Shown here: piece by piece, positions 25,935-34,160 of the stretch
Position numbering within the stretch: position 1 is the stretch's first letter
Layout of the letters: each line of letters starts with the position of its first letter
NCBI GenBank assembly: GCA_934271245.1
Contig: CAKQQY010000006.1
Coordinates: 1 to 64,000, forward strand
Direction: 5' to 3'
Length of the DNA stretch: 64,000 nucleotides
Source of the DNA: an uncultured Clostridia bacterium
Lineage (GTDB): Bacteria; Bacillota; Clostridia; Christensenellales; Borkfalkiaceae
Translations under genes and position numbers: made by a program
Notes under the pieces: generated by a model
What the model was told of the DNA's origin: nothing
The model's input: the letters and a program-made list of their open reading frames with translations, nothing else
The model's database searches: none

Positions 25935-27149
25935 ATGACTACGTTTCAATATATTCGCGAAAACGTGCGTAAAACCGTTCGCGTGTACAAAAAACATCCG
26001 AAAGGGAAGAAATCTTTAATCGGACTTCCTTATCCGTTTACAAGTCCTTGTATAGACGGAATTTTTCGAGAAATGTATTATTGGGATACTTATTTTACGA
26101 ATAAAGGAATGTTCCTTTTGGGGTTAGGTGAACAAGCCGTTAATAACGTTCGTAATTTTATGTTTTTGCTCGATAATTACGGCAAAATTCCGAACGGAAA
26201 TAGAGTCGATTATCTCAGTCGTTCACAGCCGCCGTTTTTCGGAATGATGATTGAAGACGTTTTAAAAAACGAACCGAACGCCTTATCAAAAGAAGAAGCG
26301 TTTTATTATCTTGAAAAAGAGTATTTTTTCTGGCAATCACGGCGTATCGCGCCAAACGGACTTAACCGTTACGGTTGTGATTTGGACGAAAAAGATTTAA
26401 ACAGAAAAATTCACGTTTCGGGATATAGAAAAAGAACGGGCAAAAAGGTAGCGTATACGAGAGAAAACGCTTATAATATTCTTTGTGAATGCGAGTCCGG
26501 CTGGGATTTTTCGCCGAGATTTTCCGTAAAATGTTCTGAATTTAATCCTGTGGATTTGAATTGTTTGCTTTATAAAGTCGAAATATTGTTGTCGGATTTA
26601 GCAACGGCTATCGGCGACGAAGAAAAAGCAAAAACGTATGCGTCGACTGCAAAAGTAAGAAAAGAAAAAATCGTTTCGCTTATGCTAAAAAACGGTTTTT
26701 ATTACGATTATAACTATATTGAAAACCGCGTCTCGGAAGTCGTATCGTGCGCATCGCTTTTCCCGTTTTTTGTCGGTCTTGACGATAACGCAAAACGTTA
26801 CTCAAATACGCTGAAACGTTTGGAACGCGAATTCGGCTTGGTTGCGTGTGATTACGACGAAAATTGTTATCAATGGTCTGCGCCTAACGGGTGGGCGCCT
26901 TTAATATATATCGCGTTTTCGGCGGCTGAACGACTAAATCTTAAAGACGATGCTTTAAGAATTGCGAAAAAATATACGAAAGCGACTGAAAATCTTTTTG
27001 AAAAAACGGGTAAGTTATGGGAAAAATACAATGCGGTAAGCGGAGAGTTGGATTTCAACTCGGAGTATGGCACTCCCGAAATGCTCGGATGGACTTCCGG
27101 TGTGTACGTAGTCTGTAAAAATTATATCGAAAAACAATCAAATAATTGA
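25935..27149 (+). CDS. GH37 trehalase-like glycosidase
   Basis: A 404-residue cytosolic protein with the two trehalase signatures in recognisable form: DGIFREMYYWDTYFTNKG (about 46-63) and YQWSAPNGWAPL (about 316-327), followed by EYGTPEMLGWTSGVY near the end. The family is an (alpha/alpha)6 barrel with an acid/base Asp and a catalytic Glu. It is shorter than classical trehalases (about 550), lacking much of the N-terminal part, so the substrate may not be trehalose; context suggests another alpha- or beta-linked oligosaccharide of the same glycan. The start at 25935 lies ten bases after the previous stop, without a strong ribosome site. Confidence 0.75.
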   Translation: MTTFQYIRENVRKTVRVYKKHPKGKKSLIGLPYPFTSPCIDGIFREMYYWDTYFTNKGMFLLGLGEQAVNNVRNFMFLLDNYGKIPNGNRVDYLSRSQPPFFGMMIEDVLKNEPNALSKEEAFYYLEKEYFFWQSRRIAPNGLNRYGCDLDEKDLNRKIHVSGYRKRTGKKVAYTRENAYNILCECESGWDFSPRFSVKCSEFNPVDLNCLLYKVEILLSDLATAIGDEEKAKTYASTAKVRKEKIVSLMLKNGFYYDYNYIENRVSEVVSCASLFPFFVGLDDNAKRYSNTLKRLEREFGLVACDYDENCYQWSAPNGWAPLIYIAFSAAERLNLKDDALRIAKKYTKATENLFEKTGKLWEKYNAVSGELDFNSEYGTPEMLGWTSGVYVVCKNYIEKQSNN

Positions 27150-27167
27150 AGTTGCGGTAAAAGTAAA

Positions 27168-28481
27168 ATGGAAACCATTAAAGTAAACTTAGAAAATAAG
27201 TACGGTAAATTTAAAATATTAAACGCCACCAACGGCGGACCTATATATAAACGTCACGCCACCGACCAATGGAGGACAAACTTTTCGTGGTATAAAGAAG
27301 CAAATATTCCTTATTCGAGAAATCACGATTCTAACGCGACGGGTGTTTACGGCGGACCGTTTGCGCATGATATCAGCGCGATTTTTCCTTGTTTCGACGC
27401 CGACGAAAATAACCCGGATAATTATGATTTTGCTTGTACCGACGAATCGCTTTTATGTACTTTGGATGCCGGAACAAAAACGTTTTTCCGTCTCGGGCAA
27501 ACGATAGAGCATCAGATAAAAAAACATAACACGTTGCCGCCGAAAGATTTTAAGAAATGGGCGAGAATATGCGAGCATATTATTCGACATTATACCGAAG
27601 GTTGGGCAAACGGGTTTACTCTCGATATGCCTTACTGGGAGATATGGAACGAACCCGATTTAGACGAAGACGATTCGACTAATAAACGTAATTGGGGCGG
27701 AACCAAAGCCGAATTTTTTGTTTTTTACGAAACTGTCGCCGTATATTTAAAGTCTTGTTTTCCTCATCTTAAAATCGGCGGGCCCGCTCTCGCTTACCGA
27801 GAAGACTGGGCGAACGATTTTTTGCGCGCTATGAGAGAGAAAAACGTACCGATAGACTTTTTTTCGTGGCATATATACGCCGCAACGCCGAAAGCTGTAA
27901 TGAAAAAAGCCAACTGTATTCGGTCTCTTCTCGATGAAAACGGGTATAAGGAAACGGAAAGCATTTTAAATGAATGGAATTATTTGCGCGGCTGGACGGA
28001 TGAGTTCGTTTATACGATAGAAAAAATTCACGGAATAAAAGGCGCAGCGTACGTCGCGTCGGTCATTACGGAATCGCAACGTTCGAATGCGGTGGATATG
28101 CTTATGTATTACGATACGCGTCCGAGCGCTTTTAACGGGGTTTTCGATTTTTATACTTATCGTCCGCTTAAAACGTATTACGTGCTTAAATGGTACGGGG
28201 AATTTTATTCTCTTTGTAACGAAATAAGGGCAGATAATCTTCCCGAAGACGTATATCTTCTTTGCGGGGTAGACTCTGTCGGAAAGGTAACGGCGTTATT
28301 AACGTACTATTCTGACGACGAAGAAAAGGGGATTAAAGAAATTAGCATTGATTTCGGTAAGCAAAGCGTTTACGATATTTTTCTTTTAGATAAAGATAAC
28401 GACGGCGAGTTGATTAAAACGACAAGCGACCTTTCCTTCAGGCTGAACGTAAACTCTTGCTTAAAAATAAAAGAAAAATAG
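27168..28481 (+). CDS. GH39-like glycosidase
   Basis: A 437-residue cytosolic clan GH-A enzyme. The acid/base is Glu162 in WEIWNEPD and the nucleophile Glu269 in ILNEWNY, each at the end of predicted barrel strands. NGGPIYKRHATDQWR and YSRNHDS at the N-terminus and SWHIYAATP in the middle fit GH39 beta-xylosidase-type proteins. The usual C-terminal beta-sandwich is abbreviated. Known GH39 members release xylose, iduronate, or arabinopyranose/galactose units; which applies is not visible. It lies 18 bases after the GH37-like gene in the same operon. Confidence 0.8.
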   Translation: METIKVNLENKYGKFKILNATNGGPIYKRHATDQWRTNFSWYKEANIPYSRNHDSNATGVYGGPFAHDISAIFPCFDADENNPDNYDFACTDESLLCTLDAGTKTFFRLGQTIEHQIKKHNTLPPKDFKKWARICEHIIRHYTEGWANGFTLDMPYWEIWNEPDLDEDDSTNKRNWGGTKAEFFVFYETVAVYLKSCFPHLKIGGPALAYREDWANDFLRAMREKNVPIDFFSWHIYAATPKAVMKKANCIRSLLDENGYKETESILNEWNYLRGWTDEFVYTIEKIHGIKGAAYVASVITESQRSNAVDMLMYYDTRPSAFNGVFDFYTYRPLKTYYVLKWYGEFYSLCNEIRADNLPEDVYLLCGVDSVGKVTALLTYYSDDEEKGIKEISIDFGKQSVYDIFLLDKDNDGELIKTTSDLSFRLNVNSCLKIKEK

Positions 28482-28590
28482 ACGGCGGAAACGAAACTAC
28501 GTTTGAAACCGCCAACGAACGTAAAACGCAAAAATATTTCAGTTGCAATGCAAACTAATAAATTTTTAAAAAGTAAGATAAGGGTTAAAA

Positions 28591-29457
28591 ATGAGACGAT
28601 ATAAAATGTTAAGGTTTCCCGGATTCAGGATGAAAGCGTTGACTCTTAGTTATGACGACGGTGTAAGAGCGGATTGCATGCTAATGGATATACTTAATCG
28701 TTACGGTATAAAATGCACGTTTAACTTGAACTCCGGGTGGTTTGCCGAAAAAGAAGGCGAGTTCAGACTTACCGCAAACGAAGCAAAAAAAATATATTCG
28801 GGAAGTGGACACGAGATTGCTGTACATGGCGAAAAGCATATTTCTCTTTCCGAGGTTTCCGAAGAAATTGCAGTAAGAGATGTATTGAAAGACAGGGAAA
28901 ATCTGGAATCCGTTTTCGGCGGAATTGTTAAAGGCATGGCGTACGCAAATGGTTCTTATAGCGATAACGTGGTTGTTATTCTAAAAAAATGCGGAATAAA
29001 ATACGCAAGGGTAACGATTCCGACGAAAGGTTTCGATTTACCAGAAAAATGGCTTGAGTTAAAACCTACTTGCCATCATAACGATCCCGAGTTAATGCAA
29101 CTTGCGGACAGGTTTTTGTCTTATAAAGACGAAGCAAGTATATGGGCGGATTCTCCGAAACTTTTCTATTTATGGGGGCATTCTTACGAATTCGACAGGG
29201 ATAACAACTGGAATATTATGGAAGAGTTTGCAAAGAAGGTCGGCAACAAAGAAGACGTGTGGTATGCAACAAACGTTGAAATTTACGATTACGTGAACGC
29301 ATATGAAAGATTAGAGTATTCTATAGACGGGAAAACAATATATAATCCGTCGGTTATAAGCGTTTATATGAATTATTTCGGACAAGCAGTGAGGGTATGC
29401 GGTGGCGAAACCGTAACCGTAAATCTATATAAAAAAGAAACTCCGTATCGTCGCTAA
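28591..29457 (+). CDS. NodB-type polysaccharide deacetylase-like protein, cytosolic
   Basis: The 288-residue protein has the NodB motif 1 Asp pair (LSYDDG), a metal-binding histidine pair in VHGEKHIS, and GMAYANGSYSD in the position of motif 3. These support a metal-dependent deacetylase of the CE4 superfamily. It has no signal peptide, unlike peptidoglycan or chitin deacetylases, so it probably acts on an imported, acetylated oligosaccharide or related compound. A 109-base gap separates it from the GH39-like gene. That gap contains a GGCGG...CCGCC inverted repeat and TTGCAATGCAA, whose TGCAATGCAAA part also occurs at the regulator's -35 (13750). Confidence 0.78.
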   Translation: MRRYKMLRFPGFRMKALTLSYDDGVRADCMLMDILNRYGIKCTFNLNSGWFAEKEGEFRLTANEAKKIYSGSGHEIAVHGEKHISLSEVSEEIAVRDVLKDRENLESVFGGIVKGMAYANGSYSDNVVVILKKCGIKYARVTIPTKGFDLPEKWLELKPTCHHNDPELMQLADRFLSYKDEASIWADSPKLFYLWGHSYEFDRDNNWNIMEEFAKKVGNKEDVWYATNVEIYDYVNAYERLEYSIDGKTIYNPSVISVYMNYFGQAVRVCGGETVTVNLYKKETPYRR

Positions 29458-29572
29458 ACGTCGGTATTCTATTGATATATAAACATCGTAATAAGACGAA
29501 TAAAAAAGAACGAAAACAATTAAGAGAGAAAATTGATAAAATAACACAAATCCATTGCGTATGTGATAACCG

Positions 29573-29615
29573 AAAACAGCGTTGGTAAAACATATTGTTT
29601 TGCCAACGCTGTTTT
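29573..29615. terminator. bidirectional terminator between convergent genes
   Basis: A 20-base stem (29573-29592 with 29596-29615) with one G-T wobble and a three-base loop, beginning AAAACAGCG and ending CGCTGTTTT. It closes the SGNH/LamG operon and also serves the AraC gene on the other strand. Confidence 0.85.
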
Positions 29616-29675
29616 TCTATATAAAAAACGATTAAAACAGGTGATTTTTCAAAGAATAAATAAAAGGAAGAATCA

Positions 29676-30551
29676 TTACTTTTGTCTACCTATAGGAATG
29701 TATTTAAGCATCCTGTCGGGATATTTTTTTAATTCCGAGATACTTTTGCCGTAGTATTTTTTAAATATTCTGGAAATATAATTTTCGTCGTTAAAACCGA
29801 CGCTTTCGCCGGCCTGGCGTAATGTCAGTCCGTTATTTATAACAAGATTTTTTATTTTTTCGAGTTTCAATCGATTAACGTAGGTAATAATCGTAATTCC
29901 TGTAACGGTTTTGAATATATTACATAAATATTGCGGGGTAAGGTTGACGGCGTAAGCAATATCGTCTATCGTTATTTTTTTATCTACGTGTTCCGCGATA
30001 TATTTTTTCGCTCGGTTAACGTAGCGCATATTACCGTATAAATTGTCTTCCGAAACGCTTTTGGAATAATCGTCTATAATTTCGAGAATTTTAAAAATGT
30101 AAGATATTGTTTTAATATCGTAAGAACCGCCGATTTTATATTCCATTATAAGCAAGTCGATATATTTTGCGATATTCTGGCAAACGGTTTCGTCAGATAG
30201 TACGGGAAGATATGAAAAAGAAAGACCTTCCGAATCGTTTGCGGCAGGCGTAAAGATGAAAGAAAAAGTATGGTGTTCGTGGAACGCTTCCGATTGAACC
30301 CTACGAATCGATTTATATGCGCCGATAAAAACCGTACCCTCTTTTAATTCGAACTTATTGTCGTCAGTATCGTAATAGGTAAGATTCCCTTTCTTAAGAT
30401 AGGTAATTTCAAGACTATTCGGCATTAAGTCGACTAATCCGTGATATTTTGTGGCAGAGAAAATATGAGCAAACCATATTTTCGGTATTTTTTCCATACA
30501 AATAGTTTTAAGCATATTTGAATTATAACAAATAATCTTAAAATAGTCCAT
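29676..30551 (-). CDS. AraC-family transcriptional regulator
   Basis: The C-terminal third has the paired AraC helix-turn-helix: KKITIDDIAYAVNLTPQYLC, NIFKTVTGITIITYVNRLKL, then GLTLRQAGESVGFNDENYIS, RIFKKYYGKSISEL. The N-terminal part (SLEITYLKKGNLTYYDTDDN, KFELKEGTVFI) is a cupin-like effector domain. It faces the operon starting at 30633 and probably activates it. I list the longest frame (291 residues), but none of the three ATGs (30551, 30515, 30497) has a good ribosome site, and a TGGACT-N17-TATAAT on this strand inside the first codons favours one of the later two. Confidence 0.88.
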   Translation of the reverse strand: MDYFKIICYNSNMLKTICMEKIPKIWFAHIFSATKYHGLVDLMPNSLEITYLKKGNLTYYDTDDNKFELKEGTVFIGAYKSIRRVQSEAFHEHHTFSFIFTPAANDSEGLSFSYLPVLSDETVCQNIAKYIDLLIMEYKIGGSYDIKTISYIFKILEIIDDYSKSVSEDNLYGNMRYVNRAKKYIAEHVDKKITIDDIAYAVNLTPQYLCNIFKTVTGITIITYVNRLKLEKIKNLVINNGLTLRQAGESVGFNDENYISRIFKKYYGKSISELKKYPDRMLKYIPIGRQK

Positions 30552-30569
30552 ACTTTTTAATATAATCTA

Positions 30570-30598
30570 TTGATTTTAATTTTTAAAATATACATAAT
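30570..30598 (+). promoter_or_regulatory. promoter of the third importer operon
   Basis: TTGATT (30570-30575) and CATAAT (30593-30598) are 17 bases apart, with AT-rich DNA upstream. The modest match to consensus fits an activator-dependent promoter. ATAATCT occurs at 30532 and 30562, and could be AraC half-sites, but that is weak. Confidence 0.5.
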
Positions 30599-30632
30599 GT
30601 GATTGAATTTGGAAGCGGGGCGGTCAATTTTT

Positions 30633-31589
30633 ATGACTAATAATAAAAAGTCGGCGTTAAAAACGTGCTTATCTAAAATCGGTAAAAACTTCGGGAAGGA
30701 AGAATTGCAAAAACATCTCTTTCTTTTTACGATATTTCTTATACCTATGGCGGCTTTCTTCGTGTTCTGGCTTTACGTAAATTTACAGTCGATTTTAAAC
30801 GCGTTCCGCGTGGAATCGAACGGAGAAGTCATATGGTCGTTCATTAACTGGAAATATTTCTGGGAAGATTTGACGAGAAGCGGCTCAATGGTAGACATGG
30901 CGTTGATATTGCGCAACACCCTAATATTCTTTTTTACTAACGTTGGCGTTATATTGCCGATATCATTTATATTTTCTTATTTTTTGTATAAAAAGATTGC
31001 AGGATATAAGTTCTACCGCGTAGTGTTTTTTGCACCGAATCTTATTTCAGCCGCAGTTCTTGCGTTACTTTATAAATTTATGCTGAATCCGTCGCTCGGC
31101 GGAACGATAACTAAATTGTACACGTTATTTACCGGACAGGTTTCGCCGAATTTCCTTATGGACGAGCGATATGCAATGACTGCTGTCGTCGCCTATTGTA
31201 TATGGACGGGGTTGTCGGTAAATCTCGTATTGTTTAACGGAGCAATGGAACGTGTGCCGATCGAGATAATCGAAGCGGTTCAACTCGACGGCGCAGGGGT
31301 ATGGCGTGAATTGTTTAATATTATACTACCCATGATATGGCCGACGATAAGCACGCTTCTCGTTACGACTACTTCGGGTTTGTTTATGGCGTCGGGACCG
31401 TTACTGTTGTTGACCGGCGGAGCGTACGGAACGAATACGATTTCGTTCTGGATATATCAGCAGGTTCAGGCGCAGGTAGCGCCGTATTATCCCGCAACGG
31501 TTGGCTTTATATTTACTTTGGTAGGCGTTCCTATCGTTCTCGGCGTTAAAAAATTAACGGAGAAAGTCTTTACGGAGGTCCAGTACTGA
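30633..31589 (+). CDS. sugar ABC transporter permease (MalF/UgpA type)
   Basis: First membrane subunit of the third importer. It has six membrane segments from residue 40 on. The EAA loop is EAVQLDGAGVWRELF with LPM. I take the ATG at 30633, preceded by GGGGCGG (30617-30623); an in-frame TTG at 30603 would lie on the presumed transcription start. Unusually, the permeases come before the binding protein in this operon. Confidence 0.9.
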   Translation: MTNNKKSALKTCLSKIGKNFGKEELQKHLFLFTIFLIPMAAFFVFWLYVNLQSILNAFRVESNGEVIWSFINWKYFWEDLTRSGSMVDMALILRNTLIFFFTNVGVILPISFIFSYFLYKKIAGYKFYRVVFFAPNLISAAVLALLYKFMLNPSLGGTITKLYTLFTGQVSPNFLMDERYAMTAVVAYCIWTGLSVNLVLFNGAMERVPIEIIEAVQLDGAGVWRELFNIILPMIWPTISTLLVTTTSGLFMASGPLLLLTGGAYGTNTISFWIYQQVQAQVAPYYPATVGFIFTLVGVPIVLGVKKLTEKVFTEVQY

Positions 31590-31590
31590 T

Positions 31591-32478
31591 ATGGAAAAGT
31601 TTTCTCTGAAAGGTAAAAAAGGTCTTAATTTAAGAAAACGCAGTAATAACGAAAAAGTTATATTTGCGATAGTGTTCGTTGTTTTCTTTTTGTATGCAGG
31701 CACGTACGTGTTTACTTTCGGGTGGGCGTTTCTCGTTTCAATGCGCGAAAAGTTAGAGTTTATACACGATCCTTTCGCATTACCCGTGGTCTGGCACTTT
31801 GAAAACTACGTAGAGGCCTTTAAGGCGTTAAAGGTAGGCGACGCCAACTTGTTCGTAATGTTCTTCAATACTATATGGTATGCTGGCGGAGCGACGGTTA
31901 TCGGCGTTATTGCTTCCAACGTGTTGGCATATGCGGTAGCGAAGTATAAAACCGTTTTTACAAAGTTTTATTATGCGCTCACGATATTTATAATGCTTAT
32001 TCCTATAATCGGCGCGTTGCCGCAGCAATACGTACTTTACGATAATTTGGGACTTATCGATTCGCCGTTGTTTTTAATAACTTACGTCGGCGGAACGGCT
32101 TACCAGTTTATTCTTTTCCACGGGTTCTACGCGGGGGTTTCCGATAGTTACGCGGAAGCCGCTAAGGTTGACGGCGCGGGGCATTACACGATAATGTTCA
32201 AAATTATGGTTCCGATGTCCGTTCCTATGTCGGTTGCTCTCGGAATAATAACCTTTATAGGATATTGGAACGATTATATGACGGTATTGTTGTTCCTGCC
32301 GAATTTCCCGACGCTCGCCACAGGACTTTATCTGTTCCAGACGCAACCCGAGATTCGCTCTCATTATCCGTTGTATTACGCAGCGATAATAATGTCTACT
32401 ATACCGATTATCGTGTTATATGCGTCTTTCCAGAATATGATTATGAAAAACACCGTTGCCGGAGGACTTAAAGGCTAA
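31591..32478 (+). CDS. sugar ABC transporter permease (MalG/UgpE type)
   Basis: Second membrane subunit of the third importer, one base after the first. It has six membrane segments, the EAA loop EAAKVDGAGHYTIMF with VPMSVPM, and the C-terminus NTVAGGLKG. The ribosome site GGAGG (31574-31578) lies inside the end of the previous gene. Confidence 0.92.
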   Translation: MEKFSLKGKKGLNLRKRSNNEKVIFAIVFVVFFLYAGTYVFTFGWAFLVSMREKLEFIHDPFALPVVWHFENYVEAFKALKVGDANLFVMFFNTIWYAGGATVIGVIASNVLAYAVAKYKTVFTKFYYALTIFIMLIPIIGALPQQYVLYDNLGLIDSPLFLITYVGGTAYQFILFHGFYAGVSDSYAEAAKVDGAGHYTIMFKIMVPMSVPMSVALGIITFIGYWNDYMTVLLFLPNFPTLATGLYLFQTQPEIRSHYPLYYAAIIMSTIPIIVLYASFQNMIMKNTVAGGLKG

Positions 32479-32516
32479 CTTCTTCCGTCACTAATAAAAC
32501 CATTAAGGAGTCGAAA

Positions 32517-34136
32517 ATGAAAAAAAATATTGTAAAAGCAGTTTCTTTGGCATTATCCGTAATCGCTGCGACGTTAGTATTTACGGGCTGCGGAGAAAAC
32601 AACAGCGACCCGACCGTGTTACAGATTAACTGGACGATCGGCGGATACGGCAGAGAATATTGCGATCCGCTTATGAACGCGTTTACCGAAAAGACCGGTA
32701 TTAAGTGCGAAGCGACTTACGACGATAACTCGGCGAGCATAATCGCTTCAAAGATAGGTTCGGTAAAGAGAAATACCATAGACTTATTCTTTACTCAAGT
32801 ACCGCTTTTTAGCAGTATAGCGGCTCAAAAGAACAAAAACGGATACGAAAACTTATATCTCGAATTATCCGATTTGTATAACGAAAAGGTACCTGGTACC
32901 AACGTTACGCTTAAAGAGCATCTTAAAGACGGAATGTGGGAAGCGCAACTGACGGACGACGGAAAAGCGTATACGGTTCCGTGGATAGCGCCTATGGACG
33001 GGCTTGTGTACAACAAAAAAGTTCTCGACTCTTTCGGAATAACTACGCTTCCGCGCACGACCGACGAATTTGAAAGCGTGTTAAAACAAATAAAAAGCGG
33101 ACTATCTTCTAAAGGCGAACCCGTTACGACTGAAAACGGCGGAACGATAAGCGGACTTATTTCCGCAAACAACTCTGCGTATTGGGCGTTCGTATGGCCT
33201 ACGTGGTGGGCGCAGTACGAAGGAATGGATAACGTTCGTAACTACTTTATGGCAAAAACACCCGATGCGGGCGAAAATTACGTACCGGACTGGAACGCTT
33301 TAAAGCAGGACGGCAAACTTATCGCAATAGAAGAACTCAACAGATTTATAAATAAAACAAAAGGGTATATGCACCCCGATTCGTTAAATAGGGACAACAT
33401 TTTCTCTCAGATAGATTTCCTTGACGGTAAAGTTGCATTTATTCCTACCGGTGACTGGATGGAAAACGAATCGGCGAAAGCGTACAGAGAAAAAGGCATA
33501 GATATTGACGTTCGCTTTATGAAAACGCCCGTTACCAGCAGACTTGCCGTAAAACTCGGCATAACGGAAAACGAACTTCGCGCGGCTATCGATTACGTTG
33601 ACGCAATTTCCGAAGGAAAAACGGCCGACGCGCCCGTATACGAAGGGAAGAATACTGCGGAACAGGAAAGCATAACTAAAACCATAAGCGAAGCGAGATT
33701 GCTCGTTTCGTCGTCGCAGGCGGCGCTTGACAGAGCGGTTATTCCCGCGTATTCCGATAATATCGACGGAGCAAAACAATTTTTATTGTTCTTTGCAAGC
33801 GACGAAGGTCAAAAAATTATGGCTAAATATTCGGGCGCTTCCAGCGCGTTCAAATACAAAATGTCCGAAGAAGATAAATCGGAATTCTCTACGTTAACGC
33901 GTTCCGCTTTGGATATTTGCGAAAGAAACGGAGTTTCTTATTGGATTGACGATATTAAATATCCTATCCGTTATAAAGCAAACTTGCTCATAACTTATTG
34001 GAATGCGATAAATTATCAGCGCGGATTCGAAGAAGTTCTTTATAACAATTCGAAAACGCCTAATCAGGTATACGATACCGATTGGGGTTCTTACAGGGAT
34101 TGTTGGGACAGAATGTTGTCGCAGGCAGGTTATTAA
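32517..34136 (+). CDS. substrate-binding lipoprotein of the third importer
   Basis: A 539-residue lipoprotein (lipobox FTGCG) with the solute-binding fold. Typical segments are LQINWTIGGYGREYCDPLMN, AFTEKTGIKCEATYDDNSAS, NTIDLFFTQVP, YTVPWIAPMDGLVYNKKVLD, and FLDGKVAFIPTGDWMENE. It carries roughly 100 residues more than a typical CUT1 binding protein. An AAGGAG (32503-32508) precedes the ATG. Ligand unknown; the operon's alpha-galactosidase suggests a galactose-bearing oligosaccharide. Confidence 0.88.
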   Translation: MKKNIVKAVSLALSVIAATLVFTGCGENNSDPTVLQINWTIGGYGREYCDPLMNAFTEKTGIKCEATYDDNSASIIASKIGSVKRNTIDLFFTQVPLFSSIAAQKNKNGYENLYLELSDLYNEKVPGTNVTLKEHLKDGMWEAQLTDDGKAYTVPWIAPMDGLVYNKKVLDSFGITTLPRTTDEFESVLKQIKSGLSSKGEPVTTENGGTISGLISANNSAYWAFVWPTWWAQYEGMDNVRNYFMAKTPDAGENYVPDWNALKQDGKLIAIEELNRFINKTKGYMHPDSLNRDNIFSQIDFLDGKVAFIPTGDWMENESAKAYREKGIDIDVRFMKTPVTSRLAVKLGITENELRAAIDYVDAISEGKTADAPVYEGKNTAEQESITKTISEARLLVSSSQAALDRAVIPAYSDNIDGAKQFLLFFASDEGQKIMAKYSGASSAFKYKMSEEDKSEFSTLTRSALDICERNGVSYWIDDIKYPIRYKANLLITYWNAINYQRGFEEVLYNNSKTPNQVYDTDWGSYRDCWDRMLSQAGY

Positions 34137-34160
34137 AATTAACCGTAAAAGGGGAAATGT

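Noticed and set aside
28482..28590. Separate promoter for the deacetylase-like gene
   Set aside because: TTGCAA is present but no convincing -10 lies at the right distance; read-through from the operon is simpler.
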